Positions 1-9,101 of a stretch of 55,260 bases of DNA are shown here, in pieces; position 1 is the stretch's first letter, and the number at the start of each line of letters is the position of its first letter. The translations under genes were made by a program, and so were the position numbers. This DNA comes from Acidobacteriota bacterium (GTDB taxonomy: Bacteria > Acidobacteriota > Blastocatellia > UBA7656), in NCBI GenBank assembly GCA_038040445.1, contig JBBPIG010000034.1, forward strand, positions 1-55,260. Direction: 5' to 3'. Below the pieces are notes generated by a model that did not search any database, was not told where the DNA came from, and was given only the letters and a program-made list of their open reading frames with translations.

Positions 1-42
1 CCTAGGGCGCCCGGCCCCCCCGAGTAACCCGCGCGCCCCCGA

Positions 43-120
43 ATCCCTGCCTGCCATTGCAGCAAAGGTTATTTTCTTTCTCGGGCAACGCCAGGCAGGC
101 AGGGATGCCTGCGCTCCCAG
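43..120. repeat. GC-rich palindromic repeat upstream of the oxygenase gene
   Basis: Positions 43-55 and 94-106 are perfect 13-bp inverted copies (ATCCCTGCCTGCC and its complement). The right part, 93-120, recurs in inverted orientation at 46917-46943 with a few differences, so this is an interspersed repeat family and not a one-off hairpin. Function unknown. Confidence 0.6.
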
Positions 121-135
121 GGATACGGAGGGGGT

Positions 136-1278
136 ATGAGTTCAAACCGATGGACCAACGAATTTCTCGATTCGATGCGAACGGTCACTGATCCGCCTGC
201 CGACGACGCAGTGCGTGAGCTGTTCGAACAAGGCGAGGTCGGCGCCGTCAACAAGCTGATGAGCGATATGCTCAAGAACGATCAGCTCGTTCCTGAAGAC
301 TTCCCCCCTTGCATCCAAAGCTACATCGAGAAGAGCGAGAGGCTGCCCGACTGGGCGAACGAGAACAAGATAAAGCAAGCCGAGGACTTTTTCGCTCGCA
401 ATGGAATGACGATTGGAATGACTCTGCTTTTTTCGTCGCTGCCGATGTGCTATGCGTGCGCAAAGGGTGTTCAGGTGCTTCACCTGACGGCTCGCCTCGA
501 AACAGACGCCAAGCGGCGGGTTGCCGAGACCAGCCAGATGATTATTCACATCATGGTTCCTGGCGGTTTGGCGCCCACCGGCCGCGGCGTCACTGAAGCT
601 CAGAAGGTGCGGCTGATGCACGCCGCCGTTCGGCACCTGATACTCGAGAGCGGGCAATGGGATTCAAATTGGGGCGCTCCAATCAATCAGGAAGACCTGG
701 CCGGGACCCTGCTGTCTTTCTCTTATCTACCCATCGCATCGCTCGAAAAGCTTGGGGTCAAGGTGCTGCCGGAAGAAGCCGACGCATACCGTCATGCCTG
801 GAACATTGTCGGTCACATCATGGGGGTCAGGAGCGACCTGTTGCCGGATACCATGGATGACGCGAAGGAGTTGGTGGAGCTGATCAGCCGGCGCAACTTT
901 GAAATCAGCCAGGCTGGGCGCGAGATGACCGCCGCCTTGATCGAGATGGTAGACGAGACGCTGCCCGGTTCGATATTCAAAGGTTTTCCCGCGACGATGA
1001 TCCGCTTCCTCAACGGCGATCAGGTCGCCGATATAGTCGGCGTGGCCAATGAGGATTGGACAAGGAAGCTGGTCGGGCCCATCGGAAGGATCTTCGGACG
1101 CATCGAAGGCGAAGCTGATCACTCTCGCATTCTGGCGGCGGTCAGTGAACACTTTGGCCGCGCGTTCACCGAGGCCTTCTCGTGGATAGATCGGGGCGGA
1201 CATCGGGCCCCGTTCGAGATCCCGCATGTGCTGCGCCAGCAGTGGAATCTGAAGCCGCATCCGGGCGCTTCGCAATGA
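136..1278 (+). CDS. Oxygenase of the MpaB / rubber-oxygenase (DUF2236) family
   Basis: 380-residue protein. The family includes latex-clearing proteins and MpaB, b-type haem enzymes that cleave carbon chains oxidatively. What is seen: an all-helical sequence, the conserved LMHAAVRHLI block with His162 and His167, then PINQEDLAGTLLSFSYLPI and AYRHAWNIVGHIMGV, the usual order of family blocks. In this family a His in such blocks ligates haem; which one here is inference. No signal peptide is visible, so it is probably cytoplasmic. The ATG at 136 follows the purine run GGAGGGGG closely. It stands alone on the plus strand, with a palindromic repeat just upstream and kdsC converging from the right. 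Substrate cannot be told. Confidence 0.8.
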   Translation: MSSNRWTNEFLDSMRTVTDPPADDAVRELFEQGEVGAVNKLMSDMLKNDQLVPEDFPPCIQSYIEKSERLPDWANENKIKQAEDFFARNGMTIGMTLLFSSLPMCYACAKGVQVLHLTARLETDAKRRVAETSQMIIHIMVPGGLAPTGRGVTEAQKVRLMHAAVRHLILESGQWDSNWGAPINQEDLAGTLLSFSYLPIASLEKLGVKVLPEEADAYRHAWNIVGHIMGVRSDLLPDTMDDAKELVELISRRNFEISQAGREMTAALIEMVDETLPGSIFKGFPATMIRFLNGDQVADIVGVANEDWTRKLVGPIGRIFGRIEGEADHSRILAAVSEHFGRAFTEAFSWIDRGGHRAPFEIPHVLRQQWNLKPHPGASQ

Positions 1279-1528
1279 TCGGCGCCGTCCATATGGACTG
1301 CGGCGGCACTCTGCTACATTTCGCATGGACGACACCTACGACGCCGCTTTCGCTTCGCAGGCAAGACGGTCCACTTTTCAAACAGCGATCCAGCCAAAGC
1401 GCCACCGCTGCAAGAGCAAATCCCCTCTCACGAAAACGCGGCAGTCAAATGGACTGTGCCCCCACCGACCCGTGGGTGGAATTTGGAGGTTTCACGCAAT
1501 CTCTTTACTCAGTGGATCGCGCAAGCGC
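1279..1528. other. Non-coding gap between oxygenase and kdsC
   Basis: This 250-bp gap lies between two convergent genes. Open frames run through it but have no recognisable protein. It contains loosely repeated GC-rich words such as GGACTGCGGCGG and CCACCGCTGC that look like a degraded intergenic repeat. No clear terminator is seen. Confidence 0.4.
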
Positions 1529-2065
1529 TCAGTCCAGGTAACGCGCGAGCGCTTCATCCCACTTGTCTTGAGCCTTGAGGATGAGCTCGATCACCTCGCG
1601 CACCGCGCCTCGGCCTCCGGCGCGCCTGGTCACGACCTGTGAGTGTTGTTTGGTCTCTTCAACCGCGTCGCCGACCGCGACGGCCAACCCCGCCCGCCGC
1701 AGCAGAGGTATGTCGACAACATCGTCCCCGACGTAGCAGACTTCTTCATCTCTCAACCCTTCCTCGGCGAGTATCTTTTCATAAGGCTCAGCCTTCACCC
1801 AGGCCATCTCGTGCAGGTGCGCGACACCAAGCTCCTTTGCGCGCGCTCGCACCACTGAGGACTTGCGGCCTGAGATGATCGCAATCCGCAGCCCGGCGCG
1901 TTGAGCCATAACCATCGCGTGACCGTCCTTAACGTCGAAGGCCTTGGTCTCGTCGCCGTCGGGCAACATTATGATTCGCCCGTCCGTGAGCACGCCGTCG
2001 CAGTCCAGGATCAGCAGCTTGATCCGGCGCGCGCGCTCGAGGATGTTTTGACCTGCGTCAATCAC
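1529..2065 (-). CDS. kdsC: 3-deoxy-D-manno-octulosonate 8-phosphate phosphatase
   Basis: KdsC hydrolyses KDO-8-phosphate to KDO in the cytoplasm, a step in making the LPS inner core. The 178 residues match the small HAD phosphatase lacking a cap domain: nucleophile motif LDCDGVLTDG (Asp21, Asp23), a Ser in IISGRKS, a Lys in the VKAEPYEK stretch and the metal motif GDDVVDIPLL. Length is typical (170-190). It lies 9 bp behind a second HAD phosphatase gene on the same strand, so the two are probably co-transcribed. Its presence fits the Lpt genes further right and argues for a diderm with LPS. Other C0-type HAD phosphatases look similar, but the length and TDGRI motif favour KdsC. Confidence 0.85.
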   Translation of the reverse strand: MIDAGQNILERARRIKLLILDCDGVLTDGRIIMLPDGDETKAFDVKDGHAMVMAQRAGLRIAIISGRKSSVVRARAKELGVAHLHEMAWVKAEPYEKILAEEGLRDEEVCYVGDDVVDIPLLRRAGLAVAVGDAVEETKQHSQVVTRRAGGRGAVREVIELILKAQDKWDEALARYLD

Positions 2066-2074
2066 TCGCGCTCC

Positions 2075-2797
2075 TCAGCAGAAATTCTCCGTCAGTTGAT
2101 CGAACCGGTCGATGAGCACATCGGGGTCAGTCAGACGCAACTCTGCAGCAGTGCGAAACCCAAAGGTGACCCCGCACGTTCGAGTGCCCGCCGCGCGGCC
2201 GGCGTTGATGTCGTTCTCGCTGTCGCCAACCATCACCGCTTCGGCGGCCCGTTCTTCGGGGAAAGCGCCGGCTTCAATCAGGGTTGAGCCAGACTCGCCG
2301 GCTTCGAGCGCCTCGAGCAACCTGACCGCCTCCAGCACAGGGCGCGGGTCGGGTTTACGCCACGCTACCGTGTCGCCGCCCACGATAACGTCGAAGCAGT
2401 CTGCGATTCCGAAGTGCTCCAGGATGATCTTGGTGAAGCGCACTTCTTTGCTTGTGACAACCGCCCTGCGCTTGCTCTTGAAGTAGTCGAGCGTTTCGCG
2501 CACGCCCGGGTAGAGCCTGGTAGTCTTCAGCATCTGGTCAGCATAGTGCGCGTGCATCAGAGCGATGCCCTTGGCGTGTAGCTGTTCGTCGGGCGGTTGA
2601 TGATCAGGATCGGTAGCGGTGAGCGAGCGATGAACCAGAACGCGAACGCCGTCCCCGACGAAGCCACCGACCGTCGCTTCTGCCAACGGCGGACGCCCGA
2701 GGTCGTTAAGCATCAAGTTAATCGAGTTGGCTAAATCGGTCTTCGAGTCTATGAGCGTGCCGTCGAGATCGAAAAGCATTAAGGAAACGGAAATCAT
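2075..2797 (-). CDS. HAD-family phosphatase, phosphoglycolate-phosphatase-like
   Basis: A capped HAD hydrolase of about 240 residues with the nucleophile motif FDLDGTLIDS (Asp10, Asp12 from the chosen start), a helical cap, the VVTSKEVRF segment and the metal motif VMVGDSENDINAGRAAG. This pattern is typical of Gph, which removes 2-phosphoglycolate from DNA repair, but substrate is not decided by sequence. An acidic stretch (LEALEAGESGSTLIEAGAFPE) is inserted before the last motif, longer than in most Gph proteins. The frame is open further upstream to 2935, but that part lies in a palindromic repeat and lacks family similarity, so the ATG at 2797 is preferred; ATG at 2779 is an alternative. 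It lies 9 bp upstream of kdsC. Confidence 0.75.
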   Translation of the reverse strand: MISVSLMLFDLDGTLIDSKTDLANSINLMLNDLGRPPLAEATVGGFVGDGVRVLVHRSLTATDPDHQPPDEQLHAKGIALMHAHYADQMLKTTRLYPGVRETLDYFKSKRRAVVTSKEVRFTKIILEHFGIADCFDVIVGGDTVAWRKPDPRPVLEAVRLLEALEAGESGSTLIEAGAFPEERAAEAVMVGDSENDINAGRAAGTRTCGVTFGFRTAAELRLTDPDVLIDRFDQLTENFC

Positions 2798-2845
2798 ATG
2801 CTTAGCTCTGAGTTCGCCATGCGACTGCCAGTAATGGCCTTGTCC

Positions 2846-2962
2846 CTCAAGCTCGCGGTCGGGAAAGGGTGGCTTGCCCCCGCTGTCTTCGTTAGGGAAG
2901 CAACTCGAAGACTCAAGAGCAACAGCGGGGGCCAAGCCACCCTTCCCGGCCGCGAGCTTGAG
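2846..2962. repeat. REP-like long hairpin (GGTCGGGAAGG..GGCTTGCCCCCGC family)
   Basis: Two 40-nt arms, 2846-2885 and 2923-2962, are inverted copies with one substitution and two single-base indels. An inner stem GTCTTCG/CGAAGAC extends the hairpin. The core CGGGAAAGGGTGGCTTGCCC recurs as split arms at 23842-23866 and 25694-25728 around the IS element. It fills the gap between acs and the HAD gene and could act as a terminator or mRNA-stabilising hairpin there. Confidence 0.85.
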
Positions 2963-2977
2963 TCTCGTCTACGTCCT

Positions 2978-4927
2978 TCATTCTTCTTCTTCCTTTAGTT
3001 TGGCCAGCACGCCGAAATCTTCGAGCGTCGTCGTGTCGCCTCGAACCTCACCGCCCGATGCGATCTCGCGAAGCAAACGACGCATGATCTTGCCGCTTCG
3101 CGTCTTGGGTAACGCGTCGCTGAACCGAATGTCGTCGGGCTTGGCGAGCGCGCCTATCTCTTTCGCCACCCATCGGCGCAGCTCTTCCTTCAGCTCATTC
3201 GAAGGTTCGTTTCCCAGCTCGAGCGTTACGAACGCCGAGATTGCCTGGCCCTTCACCTCATCCGGTCTCGCGACAACCGCGGCTTCCGCCACCATGGGAT
3301 GGGCTACCAGCGCCGATTCCACCTCCATCGTGGAGAGCCTGTGTCCCGACACGTTGATCACGTCGTCAACCCGGCCCATGATCCAGAAGTAGCCGTCCTC
3401 ATCTTTTCGCGCGCCGTCCCCAGCGAAGTAGACGCCGGGTATCTCAGTCCAGTACTGACTGACGTAGCGATCCGGGTCGTTGAAAATCGTTCGCAGCATC
3501 GCGGGCCAGGGTCGTCTGAGGACCAGGTATCCGCCCGATCCCGGGGGCACCGGTTCACCCTGACGAGTGACCACGTCGGCGATCACTCCGGGAAACGGCT
3601 TGGTTGCGGAGCCGGGCTTGGTCGCGATCGCTCCCGGCAGCGGCGTGATCATTATCATTCCGGTCTCGGTCTGCCACCACGTGTCCACGATCGGGCAGCG
3701 CTCGCGGCCGATGACTTCGCGATACCACATCCACGCTTCGGGATTGATAGGCTCACCCACCGTGCCCAACAGTCTCAAGCTTTTCATCTCGTAGCGGCGC
3801 GGCCACCGCTCGCCCCACTTCATGAAGGCTCGGATTGCAGTCGGCGCGGTGTAGAAGATGTTCACTTTATGCCGCTCGATCATTCGCCAAAAGCGATCGG
3901 GCTCGGGGTGATTGGGTGCGCCTTCATACATGACGGTGGTCGCGCCGTTTTGCAGCGGCCCGTACACGATGTAGCTGTGACCGGTCACCCATCCAATGTC
4001 CGCGGTGCACCAGTAGACGTCTTCGTCCTTCAGATCGAACACCCACTTGGCGGTTATGAAGGTGCCGACCGAGTAGCCGCCGGTCGTGTGCACGACGCCC
4101 TTTGGCTTACCGGTGCTCCCCGATGTGTAGAGGATGTAGAGCGGATGCTCGGCGTCAAGAGGTTCGGCTTCGCAGTGATCGGAAGCGTCGGCCATCACGT
4201 CGTGCCACCAGTGATCGCGCCCCCATTCCATGTGGATCTCGGACCCGGTTCGTTTGTATACGATGACCGTCTTGACTGAAGGACACGACGGCAGCGCTTC
4301 ATCGACCGTCGCTTTGAGAGGAATCTCCGCGCCTCGTCGGTGAGAGCCATCTTGAGTAATGACCGCTTTGCACTGCGCGTCGTTGATACGATCCACCAGC
4401 GCGTTGGCTGAGAAGCCTCCGAACACAACGGAATGAGCCGCGCCGATTCGCGCGCATGCGAGCATCGCAATCGGGAGCTCGGGCGTCATGCCCATGTAGA
4501 TCGCTACAGTGTCGCCCTTCTGAATGCCAAGCGACTTCAAGACATTTGCAAACTTCGAAACTTCGATGAGCAGTTGTTGATAAGTGAAGGTTCGGACATC
4601 GCCTGGCTCGCCTTCCCAGATAATGGCGGCTTTGTTTCTGCGCCAGGTCGCGACGTGGCGATCGAGACAGTTGTAAGAGAGGTTGATCTGCCCGCCAACG
4701 AACCACTTTGCCCAGGGCGCGTCCCATTCAAGGACCTTGTCCCACTTGCGAAACCAATGAAGCTCGCCGGCGATGCGACCCCAAAACTTCTCGGTATCCT
4801 CTTCGGCCTCGCGATAGAGTTGCTTGTATTGCTCGAGGCTTTTGATGTGGGCTCCCTGGCTGAACTCGGGAGACGGCTCAAATACCCGCTTCTCGTTGAG
4901 CACGGAGTCAATATTGGAACTCGACAC
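2978..4927 (-). CDS. acs: Acetyl-coenzyme A synthetase (AMP-forming)
   Basis: Acs activates acetate with ATP and CoA to acetyl-CoA via acetyl-AMP, feeding acetate into central metabolism. The 649 residues equal the normal length (about 650). Visible: the N-terminal ACAS region ([19 protein letters not shown]), the P-loop-like [36 protein letters not shown], and the C-terminal [13 protein letters not shown]. Lys613 in that last motif is the residue acetylated by Pat-type enzymes and removed by CobB/sirtuins in other bacteria. The start is GTG at 4927 with GGAGGA at 4935-4940. It is followed downstream by a long hairpin and then the HAD gene and kdsC. The 180 bp upstream hold no gene but include short CGCAAAG repeats near 5065-5090. 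Confidence 0.95.
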   Translation of the reverse strand: MSSSNIDSVLNEKRVFEPSPEFSQGAHIKSLEQYKQLYREAEEDTEKFWGRIAGELHWFRKWDKVLEWDAPWAKWFVGGQINLSYNCLDRHVATWRRNKAAIIWEGEPGDVRTFTYQQLLIEVSKFANVLKSLGIQKGDTVAIYMGMTPELPIAMLACARIGAAHSVVFGGFSANALVDRINDAQCKAVITQDGSHRRGAEIPLKATVDEALPSCPSVKTVIVYKRTGSEIHMEWGRDHWWHDVMADASDHCEAEPLDAEHPLYILYTSGSTGKPKGVVHTTGGYSVGTFITAKWVFDLKDEDVYWCTADIGWVTGHSYIVYGPLQNGATTVMYEGAPNHPEPDRFWRMIERHKVNIFYTAPTAIRAFMKWGERWPRRYEMKSLRLLGTVGEPINPEAWMWYREVIGRERCPIVDTWWQTETGMIMITPLPGAIATKPGSATKPFPGVIADVVTRQGEPVPPGSGGYLVLRRPWPAMLRTIFNDPDRYVSQYWTEIPGVYFAGDGARKDEDGYFWIMGRVDDVINVSGHRLSTMEVESALVAHPMVAEAAVVARPDEVKGQAISAFVTLELGNEPSNELKEELRRWVAKEIGALAKPDDIRFSDALPKTRSGKIMRRLLREIASGGEVRGDTTTLEDFGVLAKLKEEEE

Positions 4928-5109
4928 GCTGCGATCCTCCGAGTGAGTGAGTTGCTAAAGTTGAATCGGAAACTAACACAGCGGCCAACAGCGGCACAAC
5001 GAAGCTCTCCAGCTACTGGCCATCGGGGTGAGGGTGACCTAGATCAGTCAGCTAGCGTTTCGCGCAAAGCCGCTAAGACTCGCAAAGACCGCCAAAAGGC
5101 TTCGCGGCA

Positions 5110-6807
5110 TCAATTGCTGCTGCATTTTTGCGAGATCAGCCGCTTGAGTGCTTGCGCGTCTTGATCGTTTGGGTCGATCTCCAGCGCTCTACCAGCCGAG
5201 GCTTGAGCTCCCGCGCAGTCGTTCTTCAAGACGGCGATTCGACCAAGCAACACGTGCGCGGGTACGAGTTTCGGATTCCAAAACACCGCCGCTTTCAACG
5301 CGTTCGTAGCTCTATCGAAATCGCCCTTTCGTTCGTACACTCGGCCCATCAAGAAGTGCGCGTCGTAGTTCTGCGGCGACGTCTGCAACAGCTTCCCGAG
5401 CGCCTCTAAGGCGTCGGCATCCCGGCCCGCGAGAAATGCACTGCGGGCGGTCTCCAGGAGCTGATCCGCTTGCGGCGTCAAGCTGGTTATGTGAGTCTGG
5501 CTGTTCAGCCGCTCGTCCTGCTCGCGCTTGTAGCGATAATAGTTGATCTTGCTGAACCCAGTCTTGACGCGCGCCAGTGGCGGCATCCCCTTCGTCTCCC
5601 ACTGCGCAAACGACGGCAGAAGTTTCTTCGCCTGATCGGAAGCCGCGGCCGCACCCGGCTGATCGCCCTCCGATGCCAGCGCTTTGCTCAAGATGTAATA
5701 CGCTTCGCCATCCGAAGCCCGCAGCTTCGTCTCGGCCTTTAGGGCAGCCGCCGCGTTTGCGTTGTCTTTCGTCAGGAAGCAGGCGTACCCCAGATTGAAC
5801 AGCGTGTCGGTGTCGCGTGGCGCGGCATCCGTGGCAGGCTTGAGGTGATCGATGGCTTCCTTGTACTTCTTTTGCTTTATGAGCAGCACGCCGATGTTGT
5901 TGTAGACCTCAAACAGCGGCAGCCTCGACGCGAGCTTCTTGAGCGTCGCAAGCGCCGGCTCAGTCTGCCCCAGTGCGTCTTGCGCCACGCCCACGTAGAA
6001 CTGGGCCTCGTCGTAACGCGGATTCTTCTCGTCGACCAGGTTCAGTTGTTCGAGCGCTTCTTTGTATTCGGCGGCTTCAAACCGAATACGGCCCAGCTCG
6101 AAGACTGCCGGGATATATTGGCTCTTGGTCTTTTCGAAATACTCTTTGATCGCGCGATCGAGGAAGCCGACACGCGCGTCGCGGTCGCGGGTGAGCGTGC
6201 CCTTGATGAAGTTCTCGAACGCCCCGATCGGCGCCCCGGTCGCATCGGTCGAGATCTGATCGCGCGAGAACGGGAGAGCCTGATTGTGCTGATAAAGGAT
6301 CTCGTAGGCGAGATCGCCCTGGAGCCTTTGCAGATCAACGAGCGGGCCTCCGCGATTGTACTCTTTCCCGGCGAGCCGGCCCTCTTGAATATCTATCACC
6401 CGAGCGGTGATCGTTATGGTGCTGTCGCGTCCTTCACCCGCGATGCGGTAGGTTCCCATCACTACCAGGTTGGCTCCCGCGCGCTCGGCGATCTTGATCA
6501 TGGTAGCGCGCGTGAGTATCGCCGTCGGCGGGAGGCCTTCCTGTTTATAGGCGACGTTTCGCTCGTCCGGCCTGATCGCCACCAGTCCAGGTTTGTCGAG
6601 CAGGTCGGCCAGCGCCGCGGCGAAGCTTTCACCGACCCAGTTGTATTCCGGCCGTCCGGATAGGTTTTCGAACGCCATCGTCACGATTGTGTCGGTCGAA
6701 ACCGCTCGGACAGGCGGCGCAAACCCCAAAATAAGAATGCCCAGAGAGAGGATGCCCAGAGAGGGAATGAATGATAGTAGCGCTCGTCTTGTCATGCTCA
6801 GAATCAA
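5110..6807 (-). CDS. Secreted TPR-repeat protein with FlgO/CsgG-like N-terminal domain
   Basis: 565 residues. An N-terminal signal sequence (SLGILSLGILILGFAPPVRA) is followed by a region at about 38-160 (VTMAFENLSGRPEYNWVGESFAAAL...ANLVVMGTYRI) resembling the small alpha/beta domain of TolB/FlgO/CsgG-type periplasmic proteins that begins many bacterial TPR proteins. The rest is a chain of TPR motifs (YNNIGVLLIKQKKYKEAIDHL, TLFNLGYACFLTKDNANAAAAL, AHFLMGRVYERKGDFDRATNAL). It is thus probably a periplasmic or outer-membrane-associated scaffold; partner unknown. The LGILSLGIL stretch of the signal peptide comes from a short DNA duplication near 6735-6760. ATG at 6807 or the one four codons later could be the start. 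Confidence 0.75.
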   Translation of the reverse strand: MILSMTRRALLSFIPSLGILSLGILILGFAPPVRAVSTDTIVTMAFENLSGRPEYNWVGESFAAALADLLDKPGLVAIRPDERNVAYKQEGLPPTAILTRATMIKIAERAGANLVVMGTYRIAGEGRDSTITITARVIDIQEGRLAGKEYNRGGPLVDLQRLQGDLAYEILYQHNQALPFSRDQISTDATGAPIGAFENFIKGTLTRDRDARVGFLDRAIKEYFEKTKSQYIPAVFELGRIRFEAAEYKEALEQLNLVDEKNPRYDEAQFYVGVAQDALGQTEPALATLKKLASRLPLFEVYNNIGVLLIKQKKYKEAIDHLKPATDAAPRDTDTLFNLGYACFLTKDNANAAAALKAETKLRASDGEAYYILSKALASEGDQPGAAAASDQAKKLLPSFAQWETKGMPPLARVKTGFSKINYYRYKREQDERLNSQTHITSLTPQADQLLETARSAFLAGRDADALEALGKLLQTSPQNYDAHFLMGRVYERKGDFDRATNALKAAVFWNPKLVPAHVLLGRIAVLKNDCAGAQASAGRALEIDPNDQDAQALKRLISQKCSSN

Positions 6808-6851
6808 GCGGGCCGCCCTCGGTACTCAACGCTGAACGGCCCAAAAGTCTG

Positions 6852-6876
6852 TGTGTGATGCCTTGACCATCACACA
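6852..6876. promoter_or_regulatory. Perfect 9-bp inverted repeat in a divergent promoter region
   Basis: TGTGTGATG (6852-6860) and CATCACACA (6868-6876) are perfect inverted copies separated by 7 nt. They lie 45 bp upstream of the TPR gene start and 138 bp upstream of the NYN gene, in a gap between divergent genes. The shape suits a dimeric repressor operator, and TGTGA/TCACA half-sites resemble CRP/FNR-family sites; this is inference. Confidence 0.45.
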
Positions 6877-7013
6877 TAGGCATTGTCTCCGCCGCTTAGA
6901 GCCGCTGTCAACCAGGGCGCCTTGTCGAGCCCAGCCTTGCAACACATCAAACCGTATGTTACACATTGCAGTGTATTTAATTCTGATTAAACGGTGGGGA
7001 TAAGAGAGGAATT

Positions 7014-7664
7014 ATGAGGGGAAAGATAACGATTTTTATTGATGGAAATAATCTGTTTCATGCGGCCCGGTCGGTTGGTGTTGAAATTGATTACGCAAAG
7101 TTTTTGAATTTTCTTCGAGGCGATTCTCCGCTTCTGAGGGCGTTCTTCTATACCGGAGTCGACGAGAAGGCTGAACGCCAGCAGGGCTTCCTGCTATGGA
7201 TGCGCAGGAACGGTTATCGAGTAGTCGAGAAGGAACTGAAGACCTACGCGGACGGCACCAAGAAAGCCAACCTCGACGTCGAGATCGCCGTCGACATGCT
7301 TTCGCTCGCAGACAAGTACGACACGGCGGTGCTGGTCTCAGGCGATGAAGATTTCTCCTACGCGATAAACGCAGTCGCCTACAAAGGCGTGCGCGTCGAA
7401 CTGGCGGGGTTTCGCAGCAACACCAGCCCGCGGTTGATCGACGTTGCCGATCAGTTCATCGAGCTTGATTCTCACATCGATGAGATCACAAAAGCTGACA
7501 GCCGCTACAATGTGCACAATCATAACCACCATTCGGGAAGCCACTACGTATCGAACCGGAACAGCGGCGCCTTCCCGCGCGTGCAAGATAGCGGCGCGTT
7601 CACGCGGGTGCAAGACGACGAGGCCGACGTCCCGGCGGGTTGTGAGGCTGCCACAGAGCGGTGA
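7014..7664 (+). CDS. NYN-domain protein (LabA/DUF88-like, PIN-fold RNase)
   Basis: 216 residues. The first 150 form a NYN domain, a PIN-like fold of predicted metal-dependent RNases: Asp10 in ITIFIDGNNLFHAA, the acidic LDVEIAVDMLSLADKYDTAVLVSGDEDF block and a VRVELAGF strand. Asp in VDM and SGDEDF are the expected metal ligands. The last 60 residues are low-complexity, rich in His, Asn, Arg and Ser, with duplicated SGAF(P/T)RVQD units, probably disordered. ATG at 7014 follows GAGAGGA with good spacing. The upstream 60 bp are clearly AT-rich relative to the window and likely hold the promoter. It is alone on the plus strand; family members are linked to RNA decay but no target is known. Confidence 0.8.
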   Translation: MRGKITIFIDGNNLFHAARSVGVEIDYAKFLNFLRGDSPLLRAFFYTGVDEKAERQQGFLLWMRRNGYRVVEKELKTYADGTKKANLDVEIAVDMLSLADKYDTAVLVSGDEDFSYAINAVAYKGVRVELAGFRSNTSPRLIDVADQFIELDSHIDEITKADSRYNVHNHNHHSGSHYVSNRNSGAFPRVQDSGAFTRVQDDEADVPAGCEAATER

Positions 7665-7672
7665 CCAACCTT

Positions 7673-7780
7673 AGGGGCGTCCTCCAGTGGGCGCCCGTCA
7701 GAATCCTTTCACCTGACATGAGGGGCGTCCTCCAGTGGGCGCCCGTCAGAATCCTTTCACCTGACATTAGGGGCGCCCGT
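7673..7780. repeat. 48-bp tandem repeat between convergent genes
   Basis: A 48-bp unit beginning AGGGGCGTCCTCCAGTGGGC occurs at 7673-7720 and again at 7721-7768 with one base changed, followed by the first bases of a third unit at 7769-7780. It lies between the convergent NYN and ABC ATPase genes. It includes GGGCGCCCGT, similar to the repeat at 17491-17510. Confidence 0.9.
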
Positions 7781-7813
7781 AAAGGTTTATCGCCATCCTT
7801 CCCTGGTCGATGA

Positions 7814-8890
7814 TCACACAATCTTCGGAATAAGCGTCGCGGATACGTCCGTTCGGATGCAGGCCACCCGGTGTCCGGGACTGATTTCCACAAGCGGCGG
7901 CTTTTCCAGCTTGCACTCGTCGATTGCGATGGGGCAACGGGTGTGAAAGCGGCAACCTTCGGGAGGATTGATCGGAGTAGGAACGTCGCCCTCCAGGCGA
8001 GTTCGCTGTCGCTTTTCGCGCGGCACGGGCACCGGTATCGAGGCCAGCAAAGCCTGCGTGTAAGGATGCAGCGGGTTCGCAAAAATCTCTTCGGTATCGG
8101 CTTCCTCGACTATCTCGCCCAGATACATAACAGCGACACGATCGGATATATGTTTGACCACGGCCAGGTCGTGCGCGATGAACAGGTACGTGAGATTGAA
8201 CCGCTGCTGAAGCTCGCGGAGCAGGTTCAGTATTTGCGCCTGAATTGAAACGTCGAGCGCCGATACCGCCTCGTCGCAGACGATGAGCTTTGGCTCGAGC
8301 GCAAGCGCTCGCGCGATGCCTATGCGCTGTCGCTGACCACCTGAGAATTCGTGGGCGTAACGGCTCGCGTGTTCGGGGCTAAGCCCTACAAGTGTGAGAA
8401 GCTCGGCAACCCGCCGCCGCGCACGACCTTGGGCCCGGGTGAGCGTCAGCCCGGATTGGTTCCGCTCGCGGGAATTCCTCGACTCATCGGGTGATTCTTC
8501 GCGTTCATCTTCGGAGCCAATTCCGTGAACCAGGATCGGTTCTTCGAGCATCGCGCCTACAGTCATTCGCGGGTTCAGCGAACCGAATGGGTCTTGAAAG
8601 ATGATCTGCATCTCGCGGCGCAGCCGGCGCATCTCGCGCTCGCGCAGCGAGAACACATCGTGACCGTCGAAGATTACTCGCCCGGAAGTCGGCTCGATCA
8701 ATCTGAGGATCGCGCGCCCTGCAGTCGTCTTGCCACAACCCGACTCGCCGACGAGCCCGAGCGTTTTCCCGCGTGGGATCGAAAACGAAATACCGTCAAC
8801 CGCTCGCACATATCCGACGGTCTTGGGGACAACGCCCTTGCGAATAGGGTAGTGCTTGACGAGGTCTTCGACGATGAGGATGTCGTCCAT
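7814..8890 (-). CDS. Oligopeptide/dipeptide ABC transporter ATPase (OppF/DppF-type)
   Basis: 358 residues, an ATPase that energises peptide uptake with its partner encoded upstream. Walker [10 protein letters not shown] (48-56), Q-loop [13 protein letters not shown], signature FSGGQRQR, Walker [14 protein letters not shown]-loop IAHDLAVV and the C-terminal oligo/dipeptide extension [13 protein letters not shown] with a cysteine pair region (CRFHTRCP...C) are all present. About 30 charged residues ([20 protein letters not shown]) are inserted between Q-loop and signature, which most OppF proteins lack. It is last in the minus-strand block, 211 bp behind the second ATPase, the gap being filled by a heptamer array. 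No permease or binding-protein gene is in the window, so the pair must work with components encoded elsewhere. Confidence 0.9.
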   Translation of the reverse strand: MDDILIVEDLVKHYPIRKGVVPKTVGYVRAVDGISFSIPRGKTLGLVGESGCGKTTAGRAILRLIEPTSGRVIFDGHDVFSLREREMRRLRREMQIIFQDPFGSLNPRMTVGAMLEEPILVHGIGSEDEREESPDESRNSRERNQSGLTLTRAQGRARRRVAELLTLVGLSPEHASRYAHEFSGGQRQRIGIARALALEPKLIVCDEAVSALDVSIQAQILNLLRELQQRFNLTYLFIAHDLAVVKHISDRVAVMYLGEIVEEADTEEIFANPLHPYTQALLASIPVPVPREKRQRTRLEGDVPTPINPPEGCRFHTRCPIAIDECKLEKPPLVEISPGHRVACIRTDVSATLIPKIV

Positions 8891-8916
8891 AAAAAGAGAA
8901 GTCAGAAGTCAGAGAT

Positions 8917-9098
8917 CAGAGGTCAGATGGTCAGAAGGCAGAAGGCAGAAGGCAGAAAGCAGAAGGCAGAAGGAAAACATAGCGATTGCGTTCGAAGCAT
9001 TCTGACCTCTGACCATCTGCTTTCTGCTTTCTGCTTTCTGCTTTCTGCCTTCTGCCTTCTGCCTTCTGCCTTCTGCCTTCTGCCTTCTGCCTTCTATC
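8917..9098. repeat. Inverted heptamer array, AGAAGGC family
   Basis: Left arm (about 8917-8973) runs in 7-bp steps: AGAAGTC, AGAGATC, AGAGGTC, then repeated AGAAGGC with AGAAAGC variants. After a 27-nt loop the right arm (about 9001-9095) runs TCTGACC, TCTGCTT, TCTGCCT units, the complement. It fills the whole gap between the two ABC ATPase genes. Transcribed, it would form a long imperfect hairpin. Confidence 0.9.
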
Positions 9099-9101
9099 TG
9101 T

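Noticed and set aside
1182-1642. Plus-strand ORFs between the oxygenase and kdsC
   Set aside because: They overlap the ends of both real genes and have low-complexity, Arg/Ser-rich sequence.
2798-2935. Upstream extension of the HAD phosphatase gene
   Set aside because: This part is the right arm and loop of the REP-like hairpin and lies before the normal family start.
3299-4279. 326-codon ORF antisense to acs
   Set aside because: Shadow frame; acs is certain and the antisense product has no recognisable domain.
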